Positions 38,216 to 46,474 of a stretch of 64,000 nt of DNA are shown piece after piece. Location: the NCBI RefSeq assembly GCF_014831675.1, contig NZ_VJXY01000007.1, positions 124,001 to 188,000 of the forward strand. Direction: 5' to 3'. Made by a program: the position numbers and the translations under genes. Positions within the stretch are counted from its first letter, which is position 1. The number at the start of each line of letters is the position of its first letter. This stretch comes from Komarekiella delphini-convector SJRDD-AB1. GTDB lineage: Bacteria; Cyanobacteriota; Cyanobacteriia; Cyanobacteriales; Nostocaceae. Under the pieces are notes generated by a model that had not been told where the DNA came from, searched no databases, and saw only the letters and a program-made list of their open reading frames with translations.

Positions 38216-39004
38216 TTAGCTTACCAATTCCTGAATCTGCTCTGGGGTCAATTCCTGCACATTACTCAAAACTAATGCCGCTCCTGCTGCTATTAGTGTC
38301 TGAGCATAAGCATCACCTCGTGCTGCTGTTTCCTGCACATGGGGTGGTAATACTCCTACACCAATCCAAGTCCGAGATGAATCTAATTCTCGTGCTTTCT
38401 TTACGGTGTACATATCAGCTACCGTATCCCCTACGTAGATGATTGCTGATGTCGTCTCCAGTCCATTCTCCAACTGACGAACGGTGGCTAAAAGTCCAGT
38501 GGGGTCTGGTTTACCTGGTGCATCCTCCATCGCAATTAATACTGGAGACTGCAAACCAAGGCGTTTTTCTAAAACATAGTTAGCAGAACCACGAGTTGCA
38601 CCGCTGAAAAATCCCCAAGCAATCCCGGCTTGTGTAAGTTGCTCTAAGTAGCTAAGTTGTAATAATAGGGGTTCATTACAGATATACCCTGTCCAATTGT
38701 CGGGATTTTCGCCTCGGTAACGGGATTGAAAAAAGGTAACAATTTTGTTGTAGTCAAGTTGCAGTTGCTCGCGAGTTTGCCCTTGATTTTCAAAATAACG
38801 GTAAATTAATTCCTGAGATGCTTCCCAATCGTTATTCCAGATACCTTCAGATTTTAACTTGTCAATGTCTAATGGTGTCGGGCGATACCCTTGGTTAGTA
38901 AAGTATTCTACGGTATCTGCGATCGCCCGGCGATAGGAGCCACTGACATCACGGACAACACCATCAATATCAAAAATTGCGATCGCTGTTGTTTGTTCAA
39001 TCAT
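38216..39004 (-). CDS. HAD-superfamily hydrolase (subfamily IA, cyanobacterial type)
   Basis: A 262-residue cytosolic phosphatase-like protein. Motif I is IFDIDGVVRDVSGSYRRAIADT with both aspartates, motif II is WGFFSGATRGS (Ser/Thr), motif III lysine is in APGKPDPTG, and motif IV is IYVGDTVADMYTV. A helical cap (residues about 20-110) follows motif I, as in subfamily IA enzymes. The family is found mainly in cyanobacteria and plants; its physiological substrate is unknown. It lies alone, about 250 bp from lptA. Confidence 0.88.
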   Translation of the reverse strand: MIEQTTAIAIFDIDGVVRDVSGSYRRAIADTVEYFTNQGYRPTPLDIDKLKSEGIWNNDWEASQELIYRYFENQGQTREQLQLDYNKIVTFFQSRYRGENPDNWTGYICNEPLLLQLSYLEQLTQAGIAWGFFSGATRGSANYVLEKRLGLQSPVLIAMEDAPGKPDPTGLLATVRQLENGLETTSAIIYVGDTVADMYTVKKARELDSSRTWIGVGVLPPHVQETAARGDAYAQTLIAAGAALVLSNVQELTPEQIQELVS

Positions 39005-39442
39005 AGAATTTGGTATTGGGCAGCCAGTTGCCTGAAACTACACTTTATTGGCTGGTTACTATAGATTTTAAATAAGCATTGAGCTTGGTAATATCAAGAG
39101 CAAGTAAAGTTGTTCTGGAGTTAAACTAGCTACTGCGGCTAATATACTTTTGGACAAGTGATTATAGTAGTTACTTTCAATAATGAAATATAGAGTGGAT
39201 TTGCTTAAATGCTAACTAGCAGTTTAGAGATTTTCTGACCCTGACGCTCAGTCTTTTCAAAACGCAGTTCTCGCAGATATCCTGTTAAGACAGTAGCAGC
39301 GATGTCTACGACGGGCTACGTTTACGCACTCGGTTCTCCATTGTTGAGTGTGTACGATAGAGAACCATTGTGGCTATTACTGTAGATTTTGCAACTGCTT
39401 TTTTATGCAAACGCAGATGTCATATCAATTGAAGTTGTTAAC
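39005..39442. other. Intergenic stretch with small dispersed repeat
   Basis: About 440 bp without a gene. A copy of the dispersed repeat GTCTACGACGGGCTACG (39304-39328, with TTTACGCA) lies here; a near-identical copy is inserted in the coding region of the SNF2 ATPase gene at 60492-60516. Confidence 0.55.
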
Positions 39443-40054
39443 CTAAGCTTTAGTGATATCTTTTGATTGCTGCTTTTGTTTGCAACGCAAAGCCACACCA
39501 AAGCCAGCAGCAGTCAACGAACCCAAGATAGTTAAAGGTTCAGGAACCGTTTCTAGTATCAAAGTTGTTGATCCCAGACGAATAATAGATTCTGATGTCT
39601 GAATTGCTGTAACTAATGCTGATCCATCTTTCAAAAAGGATAAATCTACAGGAGAAAAAGTGAAATTAAATTGTTCTGGACGCTGATTATAATAACAGTC
39701 AGCGAATCTAATACACTGCGCCACCTGTAGTCCATCTAATAAGAGATTCAAGCCTGAACTATTGGGAACATCTGAGTTACCGAAAGTACCACTAATAGTT
39801 GCGGATACAATCTGTTCGCCTGAAGGAATTTTATACAAAAATGTACCAACCGTAACCGCAGGCAGAGGAAATGGTGCGCTTTCATCAAAGAGTTCACCGC
39901 TGAATTCTGGTAAGGTCGAAGTGATTATGGCTGCTTGTGCTCGGTCTGAAGATAGCACTGCTTCAAAAGCAAGCAATACCAATGCGACAGTAGCCATAGA
40001 TAATTTTTCTTTGACACTAGAAATAAAATTAAAACCCATTTTTTTTGTGTGCAT
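39443..40054 (-). CDS. PEP-CTERM sorting domain protein
   Basis: A 203-residue exported protein. The N-terminal signal segment (MATVALVLLAFEAVLSSDRAQA) is followed by a beta-rich domain of about 130 residues. The C-terminus carries the sorting signal VPEPLTILGSLTAAGFGVALRCKQKQ: a P-E-P motif, a hydrophobic helix, then basic residues. Such signals are processed by exosortase systems in bacteria with exopolysaccharide-linked surfaces. The central domain is not recognised. ATG at 40054 is used; a second ATG at 40039 is also plausible. Confidence 0.85.
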   Translation of the reverse strand: MHTKKMGFNFISSVKEKLSMATVALVLLAFEAVLSSDRAQAAIITSTLPEFSGELFDESAPFPLPAVTVGTFLYKIPSGEQIVSATISGTFGNSDVPNSSGLNLLLDGLQVAQCIRFADCYYNQRPEQFNFTFSPVDLSFLKDGSALVTAIQTSESIIRLGSTTLILETVPEPLTILGSLTAAGFGVALRCKQKQQSKDITKA

Positions 40055-40733
40055 TACTGATAAATGAATAATTACGCTTCAAACAATAAGTAATCGTATT
40101 AGTATGGAGAAAAATTGAGATCAAAACACAGTTTTATAGAGGCACTTATGAGATATTTTGTAATATTTAAACACCTCACATATTCCATCTACGAAAACAC
40201 AGTATTAAGGTGAATTTAATTTTTAATTTTTTCCTCAATCTTTAGAATAATTAAAAATTGACAAAAGTAATGCTGTGTTAATTTTTTACTAGCGTATGAC
40301 GTATTTAAGAATATTTTATTATTGTGTTTCATTTACGTATCTTTACAATACCTTGTCCAAAACTTAACAGTAACTTTGCAAAGTCAGGTACAGGGATGAG
40401 ATAAGACTTGAGGAACATTGTCAATTTTCCATTGTGCGCCAGATATTTTAGTTAGGTGGTAAATCTGGTTAACAGTAAATTCAATTGCGCCAGAATCAAT
40501 TGAGTAAATCTGTTCAGCTTGATAGTATTGGAAATTAACGATGCAGTGACAAGTGAAGATGAGTAGAACTTTTCGCTGCGGCGGTCTTGGTCAACGCTTA
40601 GAGCAACATAGGAGCGTCGGAAGTCTCCGTACCCTACGGGTTCGCGTAGCGTTCCGTAGAAAAGCAAGCTACAGACTTACCGCAAAATCTAAAATCTAAA
40701 ATTGTCTGACCGAAGAGTATCAGGGATTTTCAT
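40055..40733. other. Intergenic stretch between PEP-CTERM and CLC genes
   Basis: About 680 bp, A+T-rich. At 40590-40670 it contains dispersed-repeat sequence (GGTCTTGGTCAACGC..., CCTACGGGTTCGCGTAGCG). I looked for a fluoride (crcB) riboswitch ahead of the CLC gene and saw none. Confidence 0.5.
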
Positions 40734-42074
40734 ATGAAATATCTTCGTCAGTTTGAACTATTCATTGTATTACCTCACCTAATTAAGTGGTTGCCAATTT
40801 CTTTTGTGGTTGGCATTCTTGCCGGAACTGCTTCCGCAGCGCTTCTAGCTTCATTGGAATGGGCAACTCAGTTACGAGAATCTCATCGCTGGATCATCGC
40901 CTTATTACCACTTGGTGGTTTCTTGAGCGGTTGGATTTACCATCGGTATGGTCAGACTGTAGAAGCCGGAAATAATCTGTTACTCGAAGAAATTCATAAT
41001 CCTAAAGAGATTATTCCCTGTCGCATGGCTCCTTTAGTTTTGTTAGGAACAATTATCACCCATCTGTTTGGTGGTTCAGCTGGGCGTGAAGGTACAGCAT
41101 TACAAATGGGTGCTTCTCTGGCAGATCAATTGACTAAAATTTTGCGCTTTCAAGGGGCAAATCGGCGAATTCTGTTAACAATAGGTATAAGTGGAGGATT
41201 TGCTTCAGTTTTTGGTACACCCTTAGCTGGAACTGTTTTCGGTTTGGAAGTTTTAGCGATTGGAAAACTTCATTATGATGCCCTTTTTCCTGCTTTAATT
41301 GCAGCGATCATCGGGAATCAAGTGACTTTACTATTTGGTCTGCATCATACAGATTACCGACATGCTCCGTTTATACCGACGATTACAATTTGGGGGCTGA
41401 TATCTGCGATCGCCGCAGGTGTAATCTTTGGAATTATAGCTAAGCTCTTTGCTCAAGCAACTCACAAAATTAGTCACTTTTTTAAAGCAAAAATATTATA
41501 TCCTCCAATGCGTCCTTTTATAGGCGGTGTGTTCATAGCAGTAATTGTTGGGTTGAGTGGCACAACCAAGTATATTGGGCTTGGTATCCCAACTATCGTT
41601 AATTCTTTCTATACTCAGCTACCTCCCTGGGATTTTGCCGCCAAATTCGGTTTTACTACTCTCACTTTAGGAGCAGGTTTTAAGGGAGGAGAAGTAACTC
41701 CTCTATTTTTTATTGGTGCAACATTAGGTAATGCTTTGTCGTTGCTTTTGGCATTACCTGCACCCCTATTAGCAGGGATGGGATTTGTCGGTGTATTTGC
41801 AGGTGCAGCAAATACGCCTTTGGCATCTACCTTAATGGGAATTGAACTTTTCGGTATAGAATCTGGGCTATTTATTAGTATTGGCTGTGTAGTCAGCTAC
41901 CTTTTTTCAGGACACAACGGGATTTATAGTGCACAGCGAATTGGATTGAGTAAATACTCTTCTATAAATTTGAAAGATGGGCTGACTTTAGCTGCTGATC
42001 AAAAAGCAAAAGTTGATCCAAAAATTGACTTATCTAATGATACCGAAGAGATAGAAAGCAATTATCAGGAATAA
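40734..42074 (+). CDS. CLC-family antiporter, fluoride-type signature
   Basis: A 446-residue inner-membrane protein of the CLC chloride channel/antiporter superfamily. The gating-glutamate motif is GREGT (E119, residues 117-121) within GGSAGREGTALQMGASLAD. The first anion-binding loop, normally GSGIP, reads AGNNLLLEEIH (79-88). The later GAGFKGGEVTPLFFIGATLG block is conserved. The Asn-Asn loop and the T after GREG match, as I recall, the fluoride/proton antiporter clade (CLC-F) rather than chloride transporters, so fluoride export is the likely role. This is inferred from motifs, not shown. No soluble CBS domain is attached. The C-terminal tail is short and charged. Confidence 0.87.
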   Translation: MKYLRQFELFIVLPHLIKWLPISFVVGILAGTASAALLASLEWATQLRESHRWIIALLPLGGFLSGWIYHRYGQTVEAGNNLLLEEIHNPKEIIPCRMAPLVLLGTIITHLFGGSAGREGTALQMGASLADQLTKILRFQGANRRILLTIGISGGFASVFGTPLAGTVFGLEVLAIGKLHYDALFPALIAAIIGNQVTLLFGLHHTDYRHAPFIPTITIWGLISAIAAGVIFGIIAKLFAQATHKISHFFKAKILYPPMRPFIGGVFIAVIVGLSGTTKYIGLGIPTIVNSFYTQLPPWDFAAKFGFTTLTLGAGFKGGEVTPLFFIGATLGNALSLLLALPAPLLAGMGFVGVFAGAANTPLASTLMGIELFGIESGLFISIGCVVSYLFSGHNGIYSAQRIGLSKYSSINLKDGLTLAADQKAKVDPKIDLSNDTEEIESNYQE

Positions 42075-42092
42075 TTTGGTAAAAATAGATAA

Positions 42093-42536
42093 TTAATTTG
42101 ATGATTTTTTTTCAGCGCAACCTTCAAAAACCTTATTTTTCAGAATGAAAGTTGCTGAGTAGGGATAATTTTTGTCTGACATACCGTCACTACAATCGTT
42201 AACTTTATTGATGATTAATAAATTGTTACCATTACTTCTAAGCTGATACACTCTCACTAGGTCTACAGGACGCCCCTCTGCTTTCAAAGGTACTACGTAC
42301 GGGAAAGTTAGCCTTTTTGTATCTGGCGAAGAGTAGATAATTCCACTTTTGCTGACAGTAACGCTCCAAAAAGGTTCGGTACCTCTAGCTATGAATTCTT
42401 CGCTACTAATAGTTTCAGCAGCAACGAGACTATTCTGATTAATTGACGATATGTCATATTTTGCAGTACTTGGATTGCCAATCAATAAAGTGGTATCAAA
42501 CCCAAGTAAAACAACACAAGAGATGAAAGTTTTCAT
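42093..42536 (-). CDS. Small exported protein (ARGxEPFW family)
   Basis: A 147-residue protein with a short hydrophobic N-terminus (MKTFISCVVLLGFDTTLLIG) and a motif FIARGTEPFWSVTVSKSGIIY followed by YVVPLKAEGRPVDLVRVYQL and a C-terminal pair of cysteines (NDCSDGM, FEGCAE). This resembles an uncharacterised family of exported bacterial proteins (COG3650-like), with the conserved A-R-G-x-E-P-F-W. Function unknown. It converges with the CLC gene. Confidence 0.75.
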   Translation of the reverse strand: MKTFISCVVLLGFDTTLLIGNPSTAKYDISSINQNSLVAAETISSEEFIARGTEPFWSVTVSKSGIIYSSPDTKRLTFPYVVPLKAEGRPVDLVRVYQLRSNGNNLLIINKVNDCSDGMSDKNYPYSATFILKNKVFEGCAEKKSSN

Positions 42537-42652
42537 AGAGAAAGATTGTGTAGTTACTGATATATTTTGCTAGAAAAGCCTCTTTCTGTTCGATGTTTTG
42601 GAGAGCGATCGCTGCTATTGTTTTTCAAGCAATGATCAGATGTAATACTCTT

Positions 42653-42861
42653 AGAGGTTGTTTGAAAAGTGTTTGGCTGTATCTTTGCACTTATTGATCC
42701 CCCCTAACCCCCCTTTTTAAGGGGGGGAACCGGAATCATAGTCCCCCTTTTTAAGGGGAGCCACTGCGGTCTTGGGGTTTCCCCAAGTGGAGCAAGTGGC
42801 GTGGATTTAGGAGGATCTGAAAGATTTTGCTACTGAAAAGAGGACTTTTCAAACATACTCT
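42653..42861. mobile_element. MITE-like element abutting the SWIM gene stop codon
   Basis: A 209-bp element. Its ends, AGAGGTTGTTTGAAAAGT and the complement of AGAGTATGTTTGAAAAGT, match each other at 16 of 18 bases and resemble the ends of the 25033-25346 element. Inside are a GATCCCCCCTAACCCCCC...AAGGGGGGGAAC core and the 42-bp palindrome at 42760-42801. The right end touches the TAA of the minus-strand SWIM gene (42861-42863). No ORF. Confidence 0.75.
42760..42801. repeat. 42-bp palindromic repeat, copy A
   Basis: Begins GCCACTGCGGTCTTGGGG and ends AGTGGCG, with two nested inverted pairs. It matches the stand-alone copy at 55603-55644 at 38 of 42 positions and the longer, diverged relative at 25230-25296. 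Confidence 0.85.
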
Positions 42862-44636
42862 TACTTCATACCCTGTTCATTAAACATTCCAATTAATTTA
42901 CGCTTACGGGCGTGGGTTTGCATCAACTCATCTCGATAGCTTAACCAGTCAGCCTTCTTCCCAGATTCTAAGTAGGCGGCGCGTGCTTTTTTCAGCCACT
43001 CAATTGCCTCTTTATAATATTCTGCCTTGCCTGCATCCATAATCTTCTCGGCACGGCGACGGGCATTGGCAATTACCCAGCTAGGATTGTGAGAGATAGC
43101 AGCGTTCATCACCCGATGAATTAGCTCAGAATAATAGGAATTGAGTTCACTGGCGATCGCAATAGCATCATCAATTAATTCCTCATATAAGAAAATATCT
43201 ACCTTTATTGATTCCGTTCCCCAGCCTTCATAGCTACGGATGAGCTGCAACAGGTCTGTTTTGATAATTTCCCAATTTTCCCCAGCTAATTCTTCTATCT
43301 TTTGGTAGTCAAAAAAGGATGGCTTGGCTTGGAAAGCAGTCTGAATTGCTAATAAAGCAGCTTCATCATTATCCAACTCCTCTGCTAATTCACTTGTCCA
43401 AATCCCTAAATGGTACTGACAATTACCTGGTAAATTTAATCCACTTTGGGCAATATTTAGTGCTTGCTGTAATGCTCCTTGCCCGCTGAGTGTTTTCGCT
43501 AACGCAAAAGCTTCTTCCATTGAATTCATCTGGGTTTGAGCGGCTTCAATTGCTTCTTCCACTCGACCTAACTGCCCCAACATTGTTAGATATTGTTGGT
43601 TTTGTCCTGCCGCTTGCGCCAAATACAAGTATTCTTGATAACGTTCCTGACGCTCAAGAATTTTCAGGCGAATTAGTGCCAAATCATCAGCGTAGTCTGG
43701 TATTTCTCCTTCCCAAACTCCGATGTCGGTGGTTCCCTGGAGAATTTTCACTAGTGGCGGGTAATCCCAATCTTGTCGCAAAGCCTCTAAACTCATGGCA
43801 AAATCAGCATTCCACTCATCTTGCCATGCTTCCAAATTTACTTGAACGTCAACTTTTTCTTCTAGGGAGAGTTCAGCAGTGAGAATTGCCTCACACCAGG
43901 CATCATTTAATTCTCTAGCAATCTCATCGTTGTCAGCGCCGTATTCTGCCACATCATCCCAATTTTCTACACAAGTAGAGGTAATTGCTTCCAAAATAGC
44001 GATCGCATTATTGCCTTCTCCCCGTTCGCTAAAATCGACAGCAGTTTCTACTACACTCAACAACTCCTCACAAAGAGGGTCTTCTTCACATCCCTCCTCA
44101 AAATAGCGCACCGCATCGCGGAGAATCTGCCGCACTTGTCGCCTAAAGGGAGCCGGATCAATGGCACTATAGCGCACGGGTTTTGTGGTTTTTTGCTGAG
44201 GAGCCGGACTTGTCATCCAGCTGACATGACGGTCAATTACCTCAATCAGTGGCGGATATTCTGCTACCAATTCTTGTAGCAGCCTTTGAGTTTGGACATG
44301 ATCCAAGCGATCAAGTAGTTGTTCTAGGGTGGGGCGTTGCTCAATATTTTCTGCTTGACGCGCACAGACGAGCATTGTCGCCACAATGTGCTTACACCAG
44401 CCGTCAAAGTTGTAAGCACAAGTGCAGTTGACTGAGAGCAACTCGCTGCTATCGAAATTCAAGCTGACGCGATAAGACTTAGCTTCATTACCTTCAACTT
44501 CTGCCTGAAGCAGATGACCACGTTGGGTAACTACATTGACAGCACCAGACTCGTAGTATGCCTCGCCTCGCTGGAAAGATTTAGCGTTGGCATTACGACG
44601 GATAGTAAATTCACTAATTGGGGGAATAGACATCAA
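42861..44636 (-). CDS. SWIM zinc-finger protein
   Basis: A 591-residue cytosolic protein. The SWIM motif C-x-C-x7-C-x-H is complete: C71, C73, C81, H83 (CTCAYNFDGWCKH). The rest is helical and highly acidic, with TPR-like stretches (RYQEYLYLAQAAGQNQQYLTMLGQLGRVEEAIEAA; GQGALQQALNIAQ). In bacteria SWIM proteins of this size often neighbour SNF2-family ATPases and may act with them on DNA or RNA-protein complexes. An SNF2 ATPase is encoded about 14 kb away at 58693, so a functional pairing is only a suggestion. ATG 44636 is followed by a second ATG. Confidence 0.88.
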   Translation of the reverse strand: MMSIPPISEFTIRRNANAKSFQRGEAYYESGAVNVVTQRGHLLQAEVEGNEAKSYRVSLNFDSSELLSVNCTCAYNFDGWCKHIVATMLVCARQAENIEQRPTLEQLLDRLDHVQTQRLLQELVAEYPPLIEVIDRHVSWMTSPAPQQKTTKPVRYSAIDPAPFRRQVRQILRDAVRYFEEGCEEDPLCEELLSVVETAVDFSERGEGNNAIAILEAITSTCVENWDDVAEYGADNDEIARELNDAWCEAILTAELSLEEKVDVQVNLEAWQDEWNADFAMSLEALRQDWDYPPLVKILQGTTDIGVWEGEIPDYADDLALIRLKILERQERYQEYLYLAQAAGQNQQYLTMLGQLGRVEEAIEAAQTQMNSMEEAFALAKTLSGQGALQQALNIAQSGLNLPGNCQYHLGIWTSELAEELDNDEAALLAIQTAFQAKPSFFDYQKIEELAGENWEIIKTDLLQLIRSYEGWGTESIKVDIFLYEELIDDAIAIASELNSYYSELIHRVMNAAISHNPSWVIANARRRAEKIMDAGKAEYYKEAIEWLKKARAAYLESGKKADWLSYRDELMQTHARKRKLIGMFNEQGMK

Positions 44637-44742
44637 GCGATCGCCTACGTAAGTCCTTTGTCTGCATGAATTTTAAATCTAGGTGGGAGCTGAAGCTAAC
44701 GGGTTGTAAAGAAACTCAAAGTGAAAAAAATCATTATATTTG

Positions 44743-44771
44743 GTAGAGACGTTGCATTGCAACGTCTCTAC
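44743..44771. repeat. 29-bp perfect palindrome, copy 3, containing the nnr stop codon
   Basis: Same 29-bp element as at 7322-7350 (central T). The TAG stop codon of the bifunctional NAD(P)HX repair gene (44768-44770) lies inside it, so the repeat supplies the end of the coding region. Confidence 0.9.
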
Positions 44772-46378
44772 AGTCGTTTTACTTTACTTAGGACTTTCAT
44801 TAAGTACTGAGTCAATGTGAACGCATCGACACCTAACTCGGTACGTTCTTGGGCTGCTAAAATACCTGTTTGTGAATGCCACCAAGCAGCAGTTGCAACA
44901 ATATCTTCTACTGGAATTTGTTTAGTCGCCGCTTGCGCCAATAATCCACTTAGTAGCCCAGTTAATACGTCGCCACTACCGCCACGGGCTAAAGCTGGGG
45001 TACTTTCTGGGTTAATCCAAACTGCACCTTGAGGATTTGCGATCGCAGTTCTTGCTCCTTTCAACAATACTACCGCACCACTTTGGGATGCTGCTTCCTG
45101 TACTGCTTTCACCCTGTCTTTTTTGGCATCGGCGACATCAGGAAACAATCGCTGAAATTCTCCAGTGTGGGGTGTAAGTACCGTCACTGCTTGGCGCTTT
45201 TGTAAAGTAGGGATCGTTCCCATTTGTGCCAGAATGTTTAAACCATCAGCATCGAGAAGTAAAGGGCGTTCGCCTTTGGCGTTGGCGGAGCCATCGCTTT
45301 CTATAACTGCTTGGACAATCGGGGTAGCATCTCGTGTTAAACCGGGGCCACAGGCGATCGCATTAAAAGAACTCAAATCGGTGTTTTCTGGGAGTTTTAG
45401 GTGAGCGATGGCTCCGCTTTCCGTCTCTGGACAACCGACAATCAACGCTTCTGGCAAATGTGACACTAAAAGAGGTTTCAGGGATTCGGGTACGGCAATT
45501 GAAAGCATTCCCACACCACTTGCCCGCGCACCCAAACCAGTTAAAATTGCTCCACCAGCATAGCGGCGTGAACCACAAATTAGCAGTAAATGTCCTTCCT
45601 TATACTTGTGAGTCACTGGTGGACGAGGTAAGGGAAGCGTGGAAAGTGCCGTTGCTGGTGTAATGCGTTTAATTCTGGGTGTATCGCCTAGAACAGCTTG
45701 CACGTCAGCCAAAGGAATATCAAAATCGATTAACTCAACTTTGCCGAGATAATCTAAAGCTTGATCTTGCAAAAAAGCCAGCTTCCACAAACCTAAACAA
45801 AACGTGTGAGTAGCACAAATAGCTGTTCCTAACACCTCACCTGTATCGGTGTGTAAACCCGACGGCAAATCAATACTAATGATTGGTACAGAAAATTCAT
45901 TTAGCTGATTAATTGCAGAGGCGATGGGATCTGTGAGCGTTCTTTCTAAACCAAATCCAAATAATCCATCAATCAAAAAATCAGCATTTGGTAGTTGTGC
46001 AATGGTTTGATAAACCGGGATGCCTAAACTTTGGGCATACTGCAAGTGCTGTGAAGTTAATTCTTTGAGCTTCGAGAAAGAAGAATATATCCAGACTTCA
46101 TACCCGCGAAAGTGTAATTCACGGGCTACTACCAAAGCATCTCCCCCATTATGACCGGGGCCGACTAAAATTCCTACACGAGATTTCTCTTTTACAGAAA
46201 AAGGGATCAGCGCTTGAATGCGACGCGCAATTAACCCCGCTACCTTTTCCATTAAAGCCACTACAGGCATTCCTGCTGTAAAGATACGCTCCTCAATATC
46301 GCGCATTTGCTCAGCAGTAACGACCACTTGCGAAATTTGTTCTTGCCTGTCTTGCATCAGTCCCCATTGCTGAGTCAT
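44768..46378 (-). CDS. nnr: Bifunctional NAD(P)H-hydrate epimerase / ADP-dependent dehydratase
   Basis: A 536-residue fusion that repairs hydrated NAD(P)H. The N-terminal NnrE/YjeF_N epimerase (about 1-225) contains GILVGPGHNGGDALVVAREL and FLIDGLFGFGLERTL. The C-terminal NnrD/YjeF_C dehydratase (about 245-530) has HKYKEGHLLLICGSRRYAGGAILTGLGA, LLLDADGLN and the nucleotide-binding ARGGSGDVLTGLLSGLLAQ (GGSGD where many have GTGD). A short segment SDGSANAKGERP just before LLLDADG is encoded by a dispersed-repeat sequence (45263-45296) and keeps the frame. The stop codon lies inside the 29-bp palindrome. Confidence 0.93.
   Translation of the reverse strand: MTQQWGLMQDRQEQISQVVVTAEQMRDIEERIFTAGMPVVALMEKVAGLIARRIQALIPFSVKEKSRVGILVGPGHNGGDALVVARELHFRGYEVWIYSSFSKLKELTSQHLQYAQSLGIPVYQTIAQLPNADFLIDGLFGFGLERTLTDPIASAINQLNEFSVPIISIDLPSGLHTDTGEVLGTAICATHTFCLGLWKLAFLQDQALDYLGKVELIDFDIPLADVQAVLGDTPRIKRITPATALSTLPLPRPPVTHKYKEGHLLLICGSRRYAGGAILTGLGARASGVGMLSIAVPESLKPLLVSHLPEALIVGCPETESGAIAHLKLPENTDLSSFNAIACGPGLTRDATPIVQAVIESDGSANAKGERPLLLDADGLNILAQMGTIPTLQKRQAVTVLTPHTGEFQRLFPDVADAKKDRVKAVQEAASQSGAVVLLKGARTAIANPQGAVWINPESTPALARGGSGDVLTGLLSGLLAQAATKQIPVEDIVATAAWWHSQTGILAAQERTELGVDAFTLTQYLMKVLSKVKRL
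45263..45296. repeat. Small dispersed repeat inside nnr
   Basis: On the minus strand it reads GCGATGGCTCCGCCAACGCC followed by AAAGGCGAACGCCC, with inverted GGCG/CGCC units. It is related to the core in mfd at 28681-28703. It adds about 11 residues in frame between two conserved NnrD blocks. Confidence 0.6.
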
Positions 46379-46379
46379 A

Positions 46380-46466
46380 AGTAGTGAGTTGTAAGTTTTA
46401 GGTTTTTAATTAACTTCTAACTTTTAACTTTTAACTCGATACTCAGCACTCAGCACTCGATACTCA
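46380..46466. repeat. Heptamer tract upstream of nnr
   Basis: Two runs: AACTTTT/AACTTCT heptamers, then ACTCAGC/ACTCGAT units. The second run resembles the repeat-like stretch inside mfd near 29150-29210. Confidence 0.8.
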
Positions 46467-46474
46467 GCACTTAT

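Noticed and set aside
40452-40667. Minus-strand ORF of 71 residues
   Set aside because: Its N-terminal half is translated dispersed-repeat sequence.
40055-40733. Fluoride riboswitch ahead of the CLC gene
   Set aside because: I searched by eye for the GGCGATGG...CTGATG pattern and found nothing convincing; a covariance-model scan would decide.
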